Shown piece after piece: positions 34,888-43,813 of a stretch of 64,000 nucleotides of DNA (position 1 is the first letter of the stretch; every line of letters starts with the position of its first letter). The DNA is taken from the NCBI GenBank assembly GCA_965247965.1, contig OZ252053.1, positions 496,001 through 560,000 on the forward strand, read 5' to 3'. A program made the position numbers and the translations under genes. Source of the DNA: UBA7328 sp965247965. GTDB taxonomy: Bacteria; Bacteroidota; Bacteroidia; Chitinophagales; Saprospiraceae. The notes under the pieces were generated by a model. It did not search any database. It was given only the letters and a program-made list of their open reading frames with translations, and was not told the DNA's origin.

Positions 34888-36897
34888 ATGAAAACAATTA
34901 ATATTATTACTATTAGTATCCTGGCATGTACACTATTATCATGCAAAGCCGTGAATGAGCAGCCTGATAATCAACCAGCGGCAACACCAAGCCAGGCCGG
35001 TATAAATTACTACAACGCCCCTTCCCGGGCACTTGAAGATTACCGACAGTGGAAATTCGGCGTTCTTATCCAGTGGAATCCATCTGTTCTTGGTGGATTA
35101 GAGATAGGCTGGTCACGTAGTGGTCCACGCACAATAATTCCAGCCTCGCTCAGTAGCGGCCAAATACCAATAGAAAGGTACGATAATTTCTACCGGGAAT
35201 TTAACGCGGAGCACTTTGATGCTTTAAAGATGTGCCAGACTTTTAAAAATGCCGGTATCAGGTATGCGGCTTTCTGCAATAAACATCATGACGGGTTCTG
35301 TATGTGGGACACAAAACTATCCGATTATAAGATTACCAGTCCGGAGTGCCCTACCGGCAGGGATCTGACCAGGGAATGGGCAGATGCTTGTCGGGCTACC
35401 GGGATCAAGCACGGCATATATTTTTCGCAGCCGGACTGGTATGATAAGGATTATTTTAATGGAGAAGAAGAGCATGCCAACTATCTTGTAAAAATGCATG
35501 GATGGGTAAAGGAATTATGTTCCAACTATGGTCAGGTTGATTATATCTTTTTCGATGGCTTAGGGGGCCTGGCAAAAAACTGGGATACAGAGAATTTATT
35601 TAAAATGATTCGTGAAATTCAACCAGATGCTATCATTAACAGTCGTTGTGGGGCTTTTGATGTACAGGGGTGGTCCGCAAACCGCTTCCTTTCATGGGAT
35701 ATTGATGTTAATGCAAAATTACCAATGACCCGTGGGTTCCCCGGAGATTTTGATACACCCGAACACACCATGGGCGATTTCTATATTCGAAGCAATGGTG
35801 TGCAGACTGACCGTCCGTGGGAGACAGTCTTCCCATTGCAAAAAGATGCACAATGGCAATATGATCCCAAAGCTGAGCTTTATGCATCCAGGGATCTCAT
35901 CCATAAACTGGTTCGGATAGTAGGCTACGACGGCAACTTATTGGTCAGTCCTCCCATTTTGCCGGATGGACGTTTGGATCCGAGAGCAGAACAGTTATTG
36001 AATGAAATTGGGGACTGGTTAAAACAATACGGTGAGACCATTTTTGGGACCCGTGGGGGGCCTTATTTCCCGGTTGCCGATAAATTTAAGGGAATAAGCC
36101 GTTTTAATCCTGAATTTTATAAGGATGCATATATTGAATATATGAAAAGCCATAGAGGCGGTGAAAAAAATGAAGCTTTTTCTACTTTCGGTGTTTCAAC
36201 ATATCGGGGAGACACCATTTTCTTACACATTCTTGAGTGGCCGGATGAGCCAATTAGTCTACCCCCAAATCAAATAAAAATGGTATCTGCATTCTCCATG
36301 TTAGGTGATAATGGGGATGTTACACAGGATTCAAGTGGCGCCATAACCATCTCCAGGATTAAGGTCCCTAATCATGACAGCCATACAATCATTGCCATTG
36401 TGCTTGATGGGCCAGCTAAGGATGCTAAGCCAGGAAAATTGGCATTAGGATCACTTTGTGAAGGTAAAAAGGCTACTGCCTCCAACGTTTACAGTGGTTT
36501 GTCCTTTTTCGCCCCTGAAAATGCCGTGGATGATGACAAGCATACGCGTTGGGCGACGGATTATGCGACGAAAGAAGCCACTCTGGAAGTGGATCTGGGT
36601 GAGAAAAGAAGATTTAATTCGGTGTTGATTATGGAAGACCTTGACCTGGTTCGCAAGTTTGAGGTGCAGTATAAGAAAGACAAGCAATGGATTACCGTAA
36701 CCAGGGGTGATCAGATTGGACCGAGCTTTCAGAAATCGTTCGACCCGGTTAGTGCACGCTATGTTCGTCTTAAGATACTGGACGCAGTACATGCTCCACA
36801 ATATCCTCTCCAGCCGTCGGCTATGGGTAATGCTCATATGGTTGCGTTTCCCGGCCCCACAATCTGGGAATTTCAGGTTCTTAGCAATGGATCTTAG
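34888..36897 (+). CDS. GH29 alpha-L-fucosidase with C-terminal F5/8 type C domain, lipoprotein
   Basis: The start chosen is 34888 (MKTINIITISILAC), which gives a lipobox LLSC; the longer frame runs through the leader repeat. The 669-residue product has GH29 hallmarks different from the other two copies: WKFGVLIQWNP, intact NKHHDGFCMWD, and the probable nucleophile Asp in YIFFDGLGG. From about residue 530 an F5/8 type C discoidin-like domain follows (ATASNVYSGL, AENAVDDDKHTRWATDY, ARYVRLKILD, ending FQVLSNGS), which could bind fucan or other surface glycans. The mutarotase gene follows by 55 bases. This is the third and most divergent GH29 in the window, probably with its own linkage preference. 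Confidence 0.92.
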   Translation: MKTINIITISILACTLLSCKAVNEQPDNQPAATPSQAGINYYNAPSRALEDYRQWKFGVLIQWNPSVLGGLEIGWSRSGPRTIIPASLSSGQIPIERYDNFYREFNAEHFDALKMCQTFKNAGIRYAAFCNKHHDGFCMWDTKLSDYKITSPECPTGRDLTREWADACRATGIKHGIYFSQPDWYDKDYFNGEEEHANYLVKMHGWVKELCSNYGQVDYIFFDGLGGLAKNWDTENLFKMIREIQPDAIINSRCGAFDVQGWSANRFLSWDIDVNAKLPMTRGFPGDFDTPEHTMGDFYIRSNGVQTDRPWETVFPLQKDAQWQYDPKAELYASRDLIHKLVRIVGYDGNLLVSPPILPDGRLDPRAEQLLNEIGDWLKQYGETIFGTRGGPYFPVADKFKGISRFNPEFYKDAYIEYMKSHRGGEKNEAFSTFGVSTYRGDTIFLHILEWPDEPISLPPNQIKMVSAFSMLGDNGDVTQDSSGAITISRIKVPNHDSHTIIAIVLDGPAKDAKPGKLALGSLCEGKKATASNVYSGLSFFAPENAVDDDKHTRWATDYATKEATLEVDLGEKRRFNSVLIMEDLDLVRKFEVQYKKDKQWITVTRGDQIGPSFQKSFDPVSARYVRLKILDAVHAPQYPLQPSAMGNAHMVAFPGPTIWEFQVLSNGS

Positions 36898-36952
36898 AGG
36901 CTCAATAAGGGAACTGACGACTGATTTTTTTCAAAAAAAATTAATCCTGATT

Positions 36953-37387
36953 ATGAAAACGCAAAAACCTAAATCTGGCATAATACTAATTCAATTTTTA
37001 GTGTGTTTGATATTGCTCTTCAGCGCTTGTCAAAGGGAAGAGTCAAATCCTGAGCGTTTCGCCATGGTCATTGGACTCAAGCCGGAAAAAATGGTAGAAT
37101 ATAATAAGCTCCATGCCGATACCTGGCCAGAAATACTGGAGCTAATTAGAAAAGTTAATATACGCAACTACTCCATTCACCTTGGAGAACTTGAGAAAGG
37201 CAAGTTTTATCTTTTTGCCTATTTTGAATACCACGGCGACAACTTTCAAGAGGACATGGATTTCATGGCCGCCGATTCAACTATGCAAAAATGGTGGGAG
37301 TTAACAGATCAATGCCAAATTCCCAGTCCAATGAGGAAGGAAGGCGAGTTCTGGATGAAAATGGAAGAAGTTTTTTATACGAATTAG
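36953..37387 (+). CDS. L-fucose/L-rhamnose-type mutarotase, lipoprotein
   Basis: A 144-residue product starting at 36953 (MKTQKPKSG); the longer open frame overlaps the GH29 end and is rejected. The signal peptide ends in the lipobox LFSAC. The mature part, ERFAMVIGLKPEKMVEYNKL with HADTWPEILELI, NYSIHLGE, FAYFEYHG and WWELTDQCQIP, matches the RhaM-like (COG3254/DUF718) mutarotase family that interconverts alpha and beta anomers of 6-deoxyhexoses. Cytoplasmic forms are about 105 residues, so the extra lipoprotein N-terminus is notable and points to action outside the cytoplasm, where fucosidases release a single anomer. A second copy with a stop codon is at 43814-44248. Confidence 0.88.
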   Translation: MKTQKPKSGIILIQFLVCLILLFSACQREESNPERFAMVIGLKPEKMVEYNKLHADTWPEILELIRKVNIRNYSIHLGELEKGKFYLFAYFEYHGDNFQEDMDFMAADSTMQKWWELTDQCQIPSPMRKEGEFWMKMEEVFYTN

Positions 37388-37816
37388 GGGGAAATTGGGT
37401 TAACGAGGCAAAACACCCCATAGTACAGGATGGATATAAGGCACTAAAAATAAAGTTTTGTTAAGTGTTAAAATATTAACCCATACTGTTCATGCAGCTC
37501 ACTTTAATGAAAAGGAATACATGATGGGCGAGCGGTTGCATGAACAATATGGCCATTTAGAACGGGGTCATACCATGAATCTGGCCAGGAAATTTGACGC
37601 TCTGATCCTAGTCAAAAATGTTTCAATTCCAGTATTTGAGTATTAAAGATATTGTTTTGAGAGCCACAAGTAGTTTGTTCAATTTTCACTATTTGATCAT
37701 TATTAGATTGGCTCACCATCCTTAATTTATGAAATATGGTGTATTTCAAAACTCTTTTTAAGGAAATGACGAATTTATTAGTATAGCAATATTTACTTAA
37801 CCAAACTATCATTGAT
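37388..37816. other. Intergenic region with unidentified C-terminal remnant
   Basis: In this 429-base gap a plus-strand frame ending at 37646 contains HFNEKEYMMGERLHEQYGHL followed by ERGHTMNLARKFDAL. It has protein-like composition but no plausible start or family, so it is probably a gene remnant. The remainder is AT-rich and presumably holds the leader of the next gene. No hairpin terminator stands out. Confidence 0.35.
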
Positions 37817-39133
37817 ATGAATAGGCGTAACATTATGAAAGGGGCATTATTATTCCCCCTGGTGTTTTCTTCAATACCCATTTTGGCAGGAAACAAGAAC
37901 TCATTAAAAACAAATGATCCTGACATAAAGATTACTAAAGTAAAATCTATCGTTACAGCACCCAATGGTGTGGAACTGATTATGGTAAAAGTGGAAACCA
38001 GCGAACCCGGTCTTTACGGATACGGATGTGCCACATTCCGTCAAAGGGCACACGCTGTTGTAGCCGCTATTGATAAATACCTTGATGATTTTTGTAGGGG
38101 GAAATCAGTCCATAACATTGAAGACATCTGGCAGACAGCTTATGTAAGCTCATATTGGAGAAATGGTCCAGTTTTGAATAATGCACTTAGTGGCCTTGAT
38201 CAGGCTCTTTGGGATATAAAAGGAAAGTTGGCAGGAATGCCCGTTTATCAGCTACTCGGGGGTAAATGTAGATTTGCAGTGGATACTTACACCCACGCGA
38301 GCGGTAAAACCAAAGAAGAAGTAGCTGAAAATGTTAAAAAGTACATGGATCAGGGCTTTCGACATATAAGGATCCAACTTGGTGGATATGGATCTACGCA
38401 TTTATCCGAGCAACCTGATTATAAAGCCCATGGATTTGGAACCGAAGCCGACAACACTATTGATAAATATGCCTATATGAAAGGCACCTTAGATATGTTT
38501 AAACATATCAGGCAAACTGTGGGCGAAAAAGTGGAGCTATTACATGATGTTCATGAAAGATTACAACCTATGGATGTAATTTATATGATGAAACGATTGG
38601 AGGAGTATCGACCTTTTTTTATTGAAGATCCTATATCTCCTGAAAATAGAAATTGGATGAGCAACATAAGAGCGCAAACCAGCGTCCCCATAGCAATGGG
38701 CGAATTATTCAACAATCAAAATGAGTGGCTCGACCTGATGGCTAACCGGGAGATAGATTTTATAAGGATTCATATTTCTCAGATTGGCGGTATTACCCCG
38801 GCAATGAAAGTTGCTCGTTTAGGAGAATGGTTTAATGTTAGGACTGCATGGCATGGACCACCAGATGTTTCACCTGTGGGTCATGCGGCAAACGCTCATA
38901 TCGATCTTGCTGTCTGGAATTTTGGAATACAAGAAGCCGTTGGTTTCAATGACAAGATGAGAGAAGTATTCCCCGATGCTCCCTTTATGAAGAATGGATA
39001 CATGCATATTCACGAAAAACCTGGATTGGGGGTAGAAATTAACGAAAAAGAGGCTGCCAAGTACCCTCTTCCTGATTTCAACTACAACTGGACACAATTG
39101 AGAATGAAAGATGGAACTCCGGTAAGGCCTTGA
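37817..39133 (+). CDS. Enolase-superfamily dehydratase, ManD-like, exported
   Basis: A 438-residue member of the enolase superfamily. The active-site pattern is that of D-mannonate dehydratase (ManD)-type enzymes: LLHDVHERL (Asp-x-His), FFIEDPI, IAMGELF for the three acidic metal ligands, and TAWHGPPDVSPVG with the catalytic His. Unlike normal ManD it starts MNRRNIMKGALLFPLVF, a twin-arginine-like export signal ending near LAG. Export of a folded magnesium enzyme by Tat is plausible. Its role could be dehydration of an aldonic or uronic-derived acid outside the cytoplasm, or the leader may be a membrane anchor. It lies just ahead of the symporter and fuconate pathway genes. The substrate is not established. 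Confidence 0.85.
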   Translation: MNRRNIMKGALLFPLVFSSIPILAGNKNSLKTNDPDIKITKVKSIVTAPNGVELIMVKVETSEPGLYGYGCATFRQRAHAVVAAIDKYLDDFCRGKSVHNIEDIWQTAYVSSYWRNGPVLNNALSGLDQALWDIKGKLAGMPVYQLLGGKCRFAVDTYTHASGKTKEEVAENVKKYMDQGFRHIRIQLGGYGSTHLSEQPDYKAHGFGTEADNTIDKYAYMKGTLDMFKHIRQTVGEKVELLHDVHERLQPMDVIYMMKRLEEYRPFFIEDPISPENRNWMSNIRAQTSVPIAMGELFNNQNEWLDLMANREIDFIRIHISQIGGITPAMKVARLGEWFNVRTAWHGPPDVSPVGHAANAHIDLAVWNFGIQEAVGFNDKMREVFPDAPFMKNGYMHIHEKPGLGVEINEKEAAKYPLPDFNYNWTQLRMKDGTPVRP

Positions 39134-39263
39134 TTATGGGGTGAATTTTATAGAAGGGTGGTTAAAAGTAACGTCATTTGGCATTTATTTTATCATCCAA
39201 GTATTAAATATCAATGGGAGGTACAATTTGACCGAATAGATCTGAATTAAATAAAGTGAAAAG

Positions 39264-40853
39264 ATGAACACGATCGACATTATTGTGGTCTTTCTGTATT
39301 TGGCTATCATTGTCGGAATCGGTGTCTGGGTGGGTTTAAAAGGCCGTGACGGTGGTGAAGGCAAATCCTATTTTCTTGCGGGTGGTAACCTGACATGGCC
39401 CTTAATCGGTCTGGCCCTGTTTTCGACCAACATTTCCACTATACATCTGATCGGCTTTGCCCAGGAAGGGTATGAAAATGGTCTTGCGTACGGAAACTTT
39501 GAATGGATGGCCCCTTTTACGCTCATCGCGTTATCCCTGTTTTTTGCCCCGCTTTACTTTCGTTCCAAAGTAGCCACTTTACCTGAGTTTCTTGAAAAAC
39601 GTTACAGTAAAGGGGCCAGAGACTGGTTGGCTATAGTCTCTATCGTATCTGCCATTGTGATACATATTGGCTTCACCCTGTACACGGGTGCGGTTGTCTT
39701 ACAGGGATTGTTTGGAATCCCAATAATGACCAGTATCATAGTGACAGCCATACTCACGGGCGTCTATACTATAGTTGGCGGCTTAATGGCAGTGGTAGTG
39801 ACAGAATCCCTTCAAACCATTGTCTTGTTGATCGGTTCTGTCATATTAACCGCTATTGCGTATGATAAAGCAGGTGGCTGGGAAGGATTAGTAGCTAGCG
39901 TCGATCCTATCAAATTAACAGTAATGCGGCCTGCTGGCGATCCCTCAAATTTGCCCTGGTATTCAGTGTTGTTGGGTTATCCGGTAATAGGGCTATGGTA
40001 TTGGTGTGCGGACCAGACGATTGTACAGCGGGTATTGGGTGCAAAAAACGAAATGCATGCTCGCGTGGGTCCCCTTTTTGCCGGTTTTCTCAAGATCCTT
40101 CCAGTATTCATTTTTGTTTTACCCGGAGTATTGTGTTTGGCTCTTGTAAACCAGGGACTTCTATCTGAACCAGCAGATACAAAGAATACCTATGATTTTA
40201 TGATCAGGGAACTTCTACCAACAGGGCTGACAGGAGTCATGGCTGCTGCACTTTTGGCTGCTCTGATGAGTACGGTTTCCGGCGCGCTAAACTCCATTGC
40301 CACCCTTTTCAGCTTTGATATTTATAAAAGATGGAAACCCGATACCCCGGACCGTAAACTAGTGATTATTGGCAGGATCGCTACTTTTATTGCTATGATC
40401 CTTGCTATCCTGTGGTCTCCCTTTGTCGGTCGATTCCCTACATTGTACCAGGGTATTAATACCATAATCTCTTATTTGGCACCCCCCATCACTGTCGTAT
40501 TTCTCCTGGGTGTTTTCTGGCGAAGGGCTTCGGCCAAAGGAGCCATGATGACGTTGATATTGGGATCTGGATTGGGACTTGTGGTTTTTCTTGTTGATTG
40601 GTTTAAGGAAAGTACCGGGTGGAACATCCCCTTCTTGTTGTCTGCATTCTATCTATTCCTGGTTTGTTCGTTCATTATGATAGTGGTTTCATCATTCAGT
40701 CCCCATCAACATACGGCCGAAAGTGAGAAATTGGTATGGAAAAGTCCTATTGAAGCTTTACGTGGCGAAGCCTGGAGCGGTTTTGGAAATTACAAACTTA
40801 TTGCTGCAATGCTATTCGTAGTAATGGTTGTACTATATATCACATTTGCATAA
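39264..40853 (+). CDS. Sodium:solute symporter (SSS) family sugar transporter
   Basis: A 529-residue membrane protein with about 13-14 hydrophobic helices. The first helix starts at the N-terminus (MNTIDIIVVFLYLAIIVGIG). SSS family marks include LAGGNLTWPLIGLALFSTNI, GGLMAVVVTESLQTIVLL and LLAALMSTVSGALNSIATL. Such transporters bring sugars in with sodium. Position between fucosidase genes and fuconate catabolic genes suggests L-fucose or a fucose-derived acid as cargo. The next gene begins 20 bases after its stop, so they are probably co-transcribed. In a fucan locus one might expect fucose permease (MFS) instead; here the SSS protein is the only importer visible. Confidence 0.92.
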   Translation: MNTIDIIVVFLYLAIIVGIGVWVGLKGRDGGEGKSYFLAGGNLTWPLIGLALFSTNISTIHLIGFAQEGYENGLAYGNFEWMAPFTLIALSLFFAPLYFRSKVATLPEFLEKRYSKGARDWLAIVSIVSAIVIHIGFTLYTGAVVLQGLFGIPIMTSIIVTAILTGVYTIVGGLMAVVVTESLQTIVLLIGSVILTAIAYDKAGGWEGLVASVDPIKLTVMRPAGDPSNLPWYSVLLGYPVIGLWYWCADQTIVQRVLGAKNEMHARVGPLFAGFLKILPVFIFVLPGVLCLALVNQGLLSEPADTKNTYDFMIRELLPTGLTGVMAAALLAALMSTVSGALNSIATLFSFDIYKRWKPDTPDRKLVIIGRIATFIAMILAILWSPFVGRFPTLYQGINTIISYLAPPITVVFLLGVFWRRASAKGAMMTLILGSGLGLVVFLVDWFKESTGWNIPFLLSAFYLFLVCSFIMIVVSSFSPHQHTAESEKLVWKSPIEALRGEAWSGFGNYKLIAAMLFVVMVVLYITFA

Positions 40854-40873
40854 GATCATTTCAAGAAAATAAC

Positions 40874-41716
40874 TTGATACTAGATACACATCAACATTTT
40901 TGGAAGGTCGCCCGGGGTGATTATTATTGGATGACGCCGGAAATTCCGAAAGTACTATTCCGTGACTACCTGCCAGAGGATTTAGCCCCATTATTGGGTA
41001 AAGCAGGGATTTCAAAGACGATTGTAGTGCAAGCCGCTGAGACCGAAGCGGAAACCGACTTTTTATTGGATTTAGCCGAAAAGAATGATTTCATTGCCGG
41101 GGTCACTGGCTGGCTGGATATGGAAAGCGCTAATTTTTCGAAACGGCTGGAGCACTATCGTAAGAACCCATATTTTGTTGCACTTCGCCCTATGATCCAG
41201 GATAATCCGGATGATCATTGGATATTAAAGCCCCAAGTGCTGGAGAATCTGCAGCTTATCAACGAGGCCGACTTCCCATTTGAAATTCTGATCTACCCCA
41301 AACAACTCACGGCTGTTATTGAGGCTGTTGAGAAGATCCCCGACCTTCGAGCTGTGGTAAACCATATAGGAAAACCCACTATTCGGGATAAAATAATGGA
41401 GCCTTGGGCCGAGCAAATGACGCGGATTGCCCAATACCCAAACATCTCCTGCAAATTATCAGGTATGATTACTGAAGCTGATCATGAGAGTTGGTCACAG
41501 GAAGATCTGCGCCCTTATGTGGATCATATTGTGAAGGTCTTTGGCAGCGACCGGGTGATGTATGGCAGTGACTGGCCGGTTGCCTTGCTGGCTGGCTCTT
41601 ATGGCCAAGTAATCAACGCCCTGCGAACTATCCTTGTTCCCTTGCTTGATTCCACCGAGCAACATAAGGTATTTTATAGCAATGGCATTAACTTTTATAA
41701 TTTATCGGAACCATGA
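40874..41716 (+). CDS. L-fuconolactonase-like amidohydrolase
   Basis: A 280-residue amidohydrolase-2 (COG3618) protein. It begins at a TTG codon (40874), since no ATG fits between the upstream stop and the DTHQHFW motif, which must stay in the product; an AAGAAAAT stretch precedes it. DTHQHFW holds the paired metal-binding histidines, NHIGKP supplies another His, and GSDWPV near residue 235 carries the conserved Asp. This family hydrolyses sugar lactones, including L-fucono-1,5-lactone and L-rhamnono-lactone. The neighbours (fuconate dehydratase-like enzyme and SDR) make L-fuconolactonase the best guess. It is cytoplasmic with no signal peptide. Confidence 0.85.
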   Translation: MILDTHQHFWKVARGDYYWMTPEIPKVLFRDYLPEDLAPLLGKAGISKTIVVQAAETEAETDFLLDLAEKNDFIAGVTGWLDMESANFSKRLEHYRKNPYFVALRPMIQDNPDDHWILKPQVLENLQLINEADFPFEILIYPKQLTAVIEAVEKIPDLRAVVNHIGKPTIRDKIMEPWAEQMTRIAQYPNISCKLSGMITEADHESWSQEDLRPYVDHIVKVFGSDRVMYGSDWPVALLAGSYGQVINALRTILVPLLDSTEQHKVFYSNGINFYNLSEP

Positions 41717-41739
41717 ATTCAGTTGGTGTATTATCGAAA

Positions 41740-41757
41740 CCGCGGAACGTTCCATGG
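41740..41757. promoter_or_regulatory. Palindrome between lactonase and dehydratase genes
   Basis: CCGCGGAACGTTCCATGG contains a perfect 10-bp core GGAACGTTCC (41744-41753) with imperfect flanks. It lies in the 106-base gap ahead of the enolase-superfamily gene and could be an operator or processing site. There is no independent evidence that it is bound by anything. Confidence 0.25.
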
Positions 41758-41822
41758 TAAGTCACGGATCCTCGGTACCAATTGAGTACGCGTAAAAAGA
41801 ATAAACCCAAACCGCCACAGAC

Positions 41823-42989
41823 ATGAGTAAAATTACCAAGGTCGAAATCCATGAATTTGAATTTGAGGCAAAAAACCTGGCTCGGGAAGGACTCAACCAA
41901 ACCATGACCTTTAAAAGGGGTGCTAAGGTTTCGCTATCGAAATATGCTGTTGTTATCAGAACCGAGGACGGTCTCCAGGGAGAGTATGTTACCCACTGGG
42001 TTGGTGGGAAAGCTGCGCTGGGACAAACCATAACCCTTGCCCCACGATTGATCGGCCAAAATGCCGAGGAGCGGGTTGGGATTTATGAGGATTTGAAACG
42101 CGAGATCCGGCAATTTGACCATATGGGTCATGGCCCGTTGGATATCGCCCTGTGGGATCTGGCCGGTAAAAAACTGGGGGTGTCGGTTTCCGAGTTATTA
42201 GGTGGGTACAGAACCCACTTACCTGCTTACGCCAGCACTTACCACGCTGACCGAAACGGCGGTTTGAGCAGTAAGGAGGCTTTCGCCGATTTTGCTGGTC
42301 TTTGTCATGAAATGGGATACACCGCCTTCAAGGTCCACGGTTGGAATGAAGGCCACCCCCGTGAAGAGGCTGAGAACTTGCTTCATTTATCCCAGGAAAT
42401 GGGTGATAAACTGACCCTTATGTATGACGCGGCTTGCGAATTGCGGACCTTTGCCGATGCACTCTATGTAGGCCGCGCTTGTGATGAGGGTGATTATTTG
42501 TGGTATGAAGACCCATTCCGGGATGCTGGCACCTCGGCATTTGCCCACCGAAAACTACGCGGACTGATCAAAACCCCGCTACTAATCACCGAACATGTGA
42601 GGGGGATTGAACCCAAGGCTGATTTCTTGATTGCCGGGGGAACAGACTTTTTGCGCTGCGACCCCGAATACGACCTGGGTATTACCGGCGCCTTGAAGAT
42701 TGCTCACCTTGGAGAAGCATTGGGCGTAGATGTGGAAATTCATGCTTGCGGCCCCGCCCACCGGCATTTAATGTCGGCGATGCGAAACAGCAATTATTAC
42801 GAACTTGCCTGTATTGGCCCGGATTGCCCCAACGCGATTCCACCAGTTTACACTTGCGGATACTCAGATCAGCTTGATTGCATTGACAAGGATGGAAACG
42901 TTCAAGTGCCAGCCGGCCCCGGTTTGGGTGTGAGCTATGATTGGGAGTTTATTGAGAAAAACAGATTACAATTATTGGAATTTGAATAA
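41823..42989 (+). CDS. Enolase-superfamily acid-sugar dehydratase (L-fuconate dehydratase candidate)
   Basis: A 388-residue mandelate racemase-group enzyme. The catalytic KxH motif is FKVHGW (Lys170, His172), the metal ligands are probably Asp202 (MYDAA), Glu229 (WYEDPF) and Glu257 (ITEHV), and a His in EIHACGPAHRH can act as base. Enzymes with KxH dehydrate acid sugars such as fuconate, galactarate or rhamnonate to 2-keto-3-deoxy acids. Between a fuconolactonase-like gene and an SDR, L-fuconate is the most likely substrate. It has no signal peptide, so it is cytoplasmic. It is distinct in sequence from the exported ManD-like protein at 37817-39133. Confidence 0.85.
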   Translation: MSKITKVEIHEFEFEAKNLAREGLNQTMTFKRGAKVSLSKYAVVIRTEDGLQGEYVTHWVGGKAALGQTITLAPRLIGQNAEERVGIYEDLKREIRQFDHMGHGPLDIALWDLAGKKLGVSVSELLGGYRTHLPAYASTYHADRNGGLSSKEAFADFAGLCHEMGYTAFKVHGWNEGHPREEAENLLHLSQEMGDKLTLMYDAACELRTFADALYVGRACDEGDYLWYEDPFRDAGTSAFAHRKLRGLIKTPLLITEHVRGIEPKADFLIAGGTDFLRCDPEYDLGITGALKIAHLGEALGVDVEIHACGPAHRHLMSAMRNSNYYELACIGPDCPNAIPPVYTCGYSDQLDCIDKDGNVQVPAGPGLGVSYDWEFIEKNRLQLLEFE

Positions 42990-43017
42990 ACCAGCACCAC
43001 AAGAAGAAGGAAATACC

Positions 43018-43770
43018 ATGAACAATTTAAATCTGAAAAATAAGCGAGCAGTTGTTACCGGAGCGGCCCAGGGTATTGGCCTGGCTATTGTAGAACGTCT
43101 GCTGCTTTCTGGCGCCCAGGTAAGCCTATGGGACATTGACAAAGAATTGTTGGCCAAAACGGCTGAAGAAATATCGTCAAGGGGCGCGATTCATCACGCG
43201 GTAGTGGACATTTCATCCCCGGAATCAGTGGCAACCGGTGTCAAGGCAACGGTCAAGGAGTTCAAAGGCATTGATATTCTGATAAACAATGCGGCAATAG
43301 TAGGCCCCAACGCCAATCTTTGGGAATATCCAATTGAAGATTGGCAACAGGTCATTGATGTTGGACTGGTAGGAACCTTCCTGGTCTCAAGAGCCATAGT
43401 GCCATTGATGATCGAGCAAGATTATGGGCGTATTGTGAACGTGGCTTCAGTTGCCGGTAAAGAAGGTAATCCAACTGCTTCGGCCTATAGTTCGGCCAAA
43501 GCAGGGGTGATTGCCCTGGCCAAATCACTGGGAAAGGAAACGGCCCAATACAATATCTCAGTGAATTGTGTAACTCCAACCATTGCCAATACTACTATGG
43601 CTATGGCCCAATCTAAAGAGATCATCGAATACATGTTGTCCAAGGTTCCACGGGGCAGATTTCTTTTACTTGAAGAAGCCGCCGCCATGATAACCTGGAT
43701 GGTGTCGGAAGAGAATTCATTTACCACGGGCTCAACATTCGATTTGAGTGGGGGGCGATCTACCTACTGA
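43018..43770 (+). CDS. SDR oxidoreductase (2-keto-3-deoxy-L-fuconate dehydrogenase candidate)
   Basis: A 250-residue short-chain dehydrogenase. The start at 43018 is chosen over a longer frame because it follows an AGAAGAAGGA ribosome-binding stretch and gives a standard N-terminus. The cofactor motif TGAAQGIG (residues 14-21), NNAA, and catalytic Ser144, Tyr157, Lys161 (YSSAK) are all present; Asp39/Asp41 after the second strand favours NAD. In L-fucose oxidative catabolism an SDR oxidises 2-keto-3-deoxy-L-fuconate; in some bacteria another SDR is the L-fucose dehydrogenase, so that alternative should be kept. It lies 28 bases after the dehydratase gene and is likely co-transcribed. Confidence 0.88.
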   Translation: MNNLNLKNKRAVVTGAAQGIGLAIVERLLLSGAQVSLWDIDKELLAKTAEEISSRGAIHHAVVDISSPESVATGVKATVKEFKGIDILINNAAIVGPNANLWEYPIEDWQQVIDVGLVGTFLVSRAIVPLMIEQDYGRIVNVASVAGKEGNPTASAYSSAKAGVIALAKSLGKETAQYNISVNCVTPTIANTTMAMAQSKEIIEYMLSKVPRGRFLLLEEAAAMITWMVSEENSFTTGSTFDLSGGRSTY

Positions 43771-43813
43771 ATTTAGAAAACATAAATAGTGCAATGAAAA
43801 AATCCAATTAGCA

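Noticed and set aside
36707..36952. 226-residue version of the mutarotase
   Set aside because: The extra N-terminal part lies inside the GH29 gene in another frame; the signal peptide at 36953 defines the real start.
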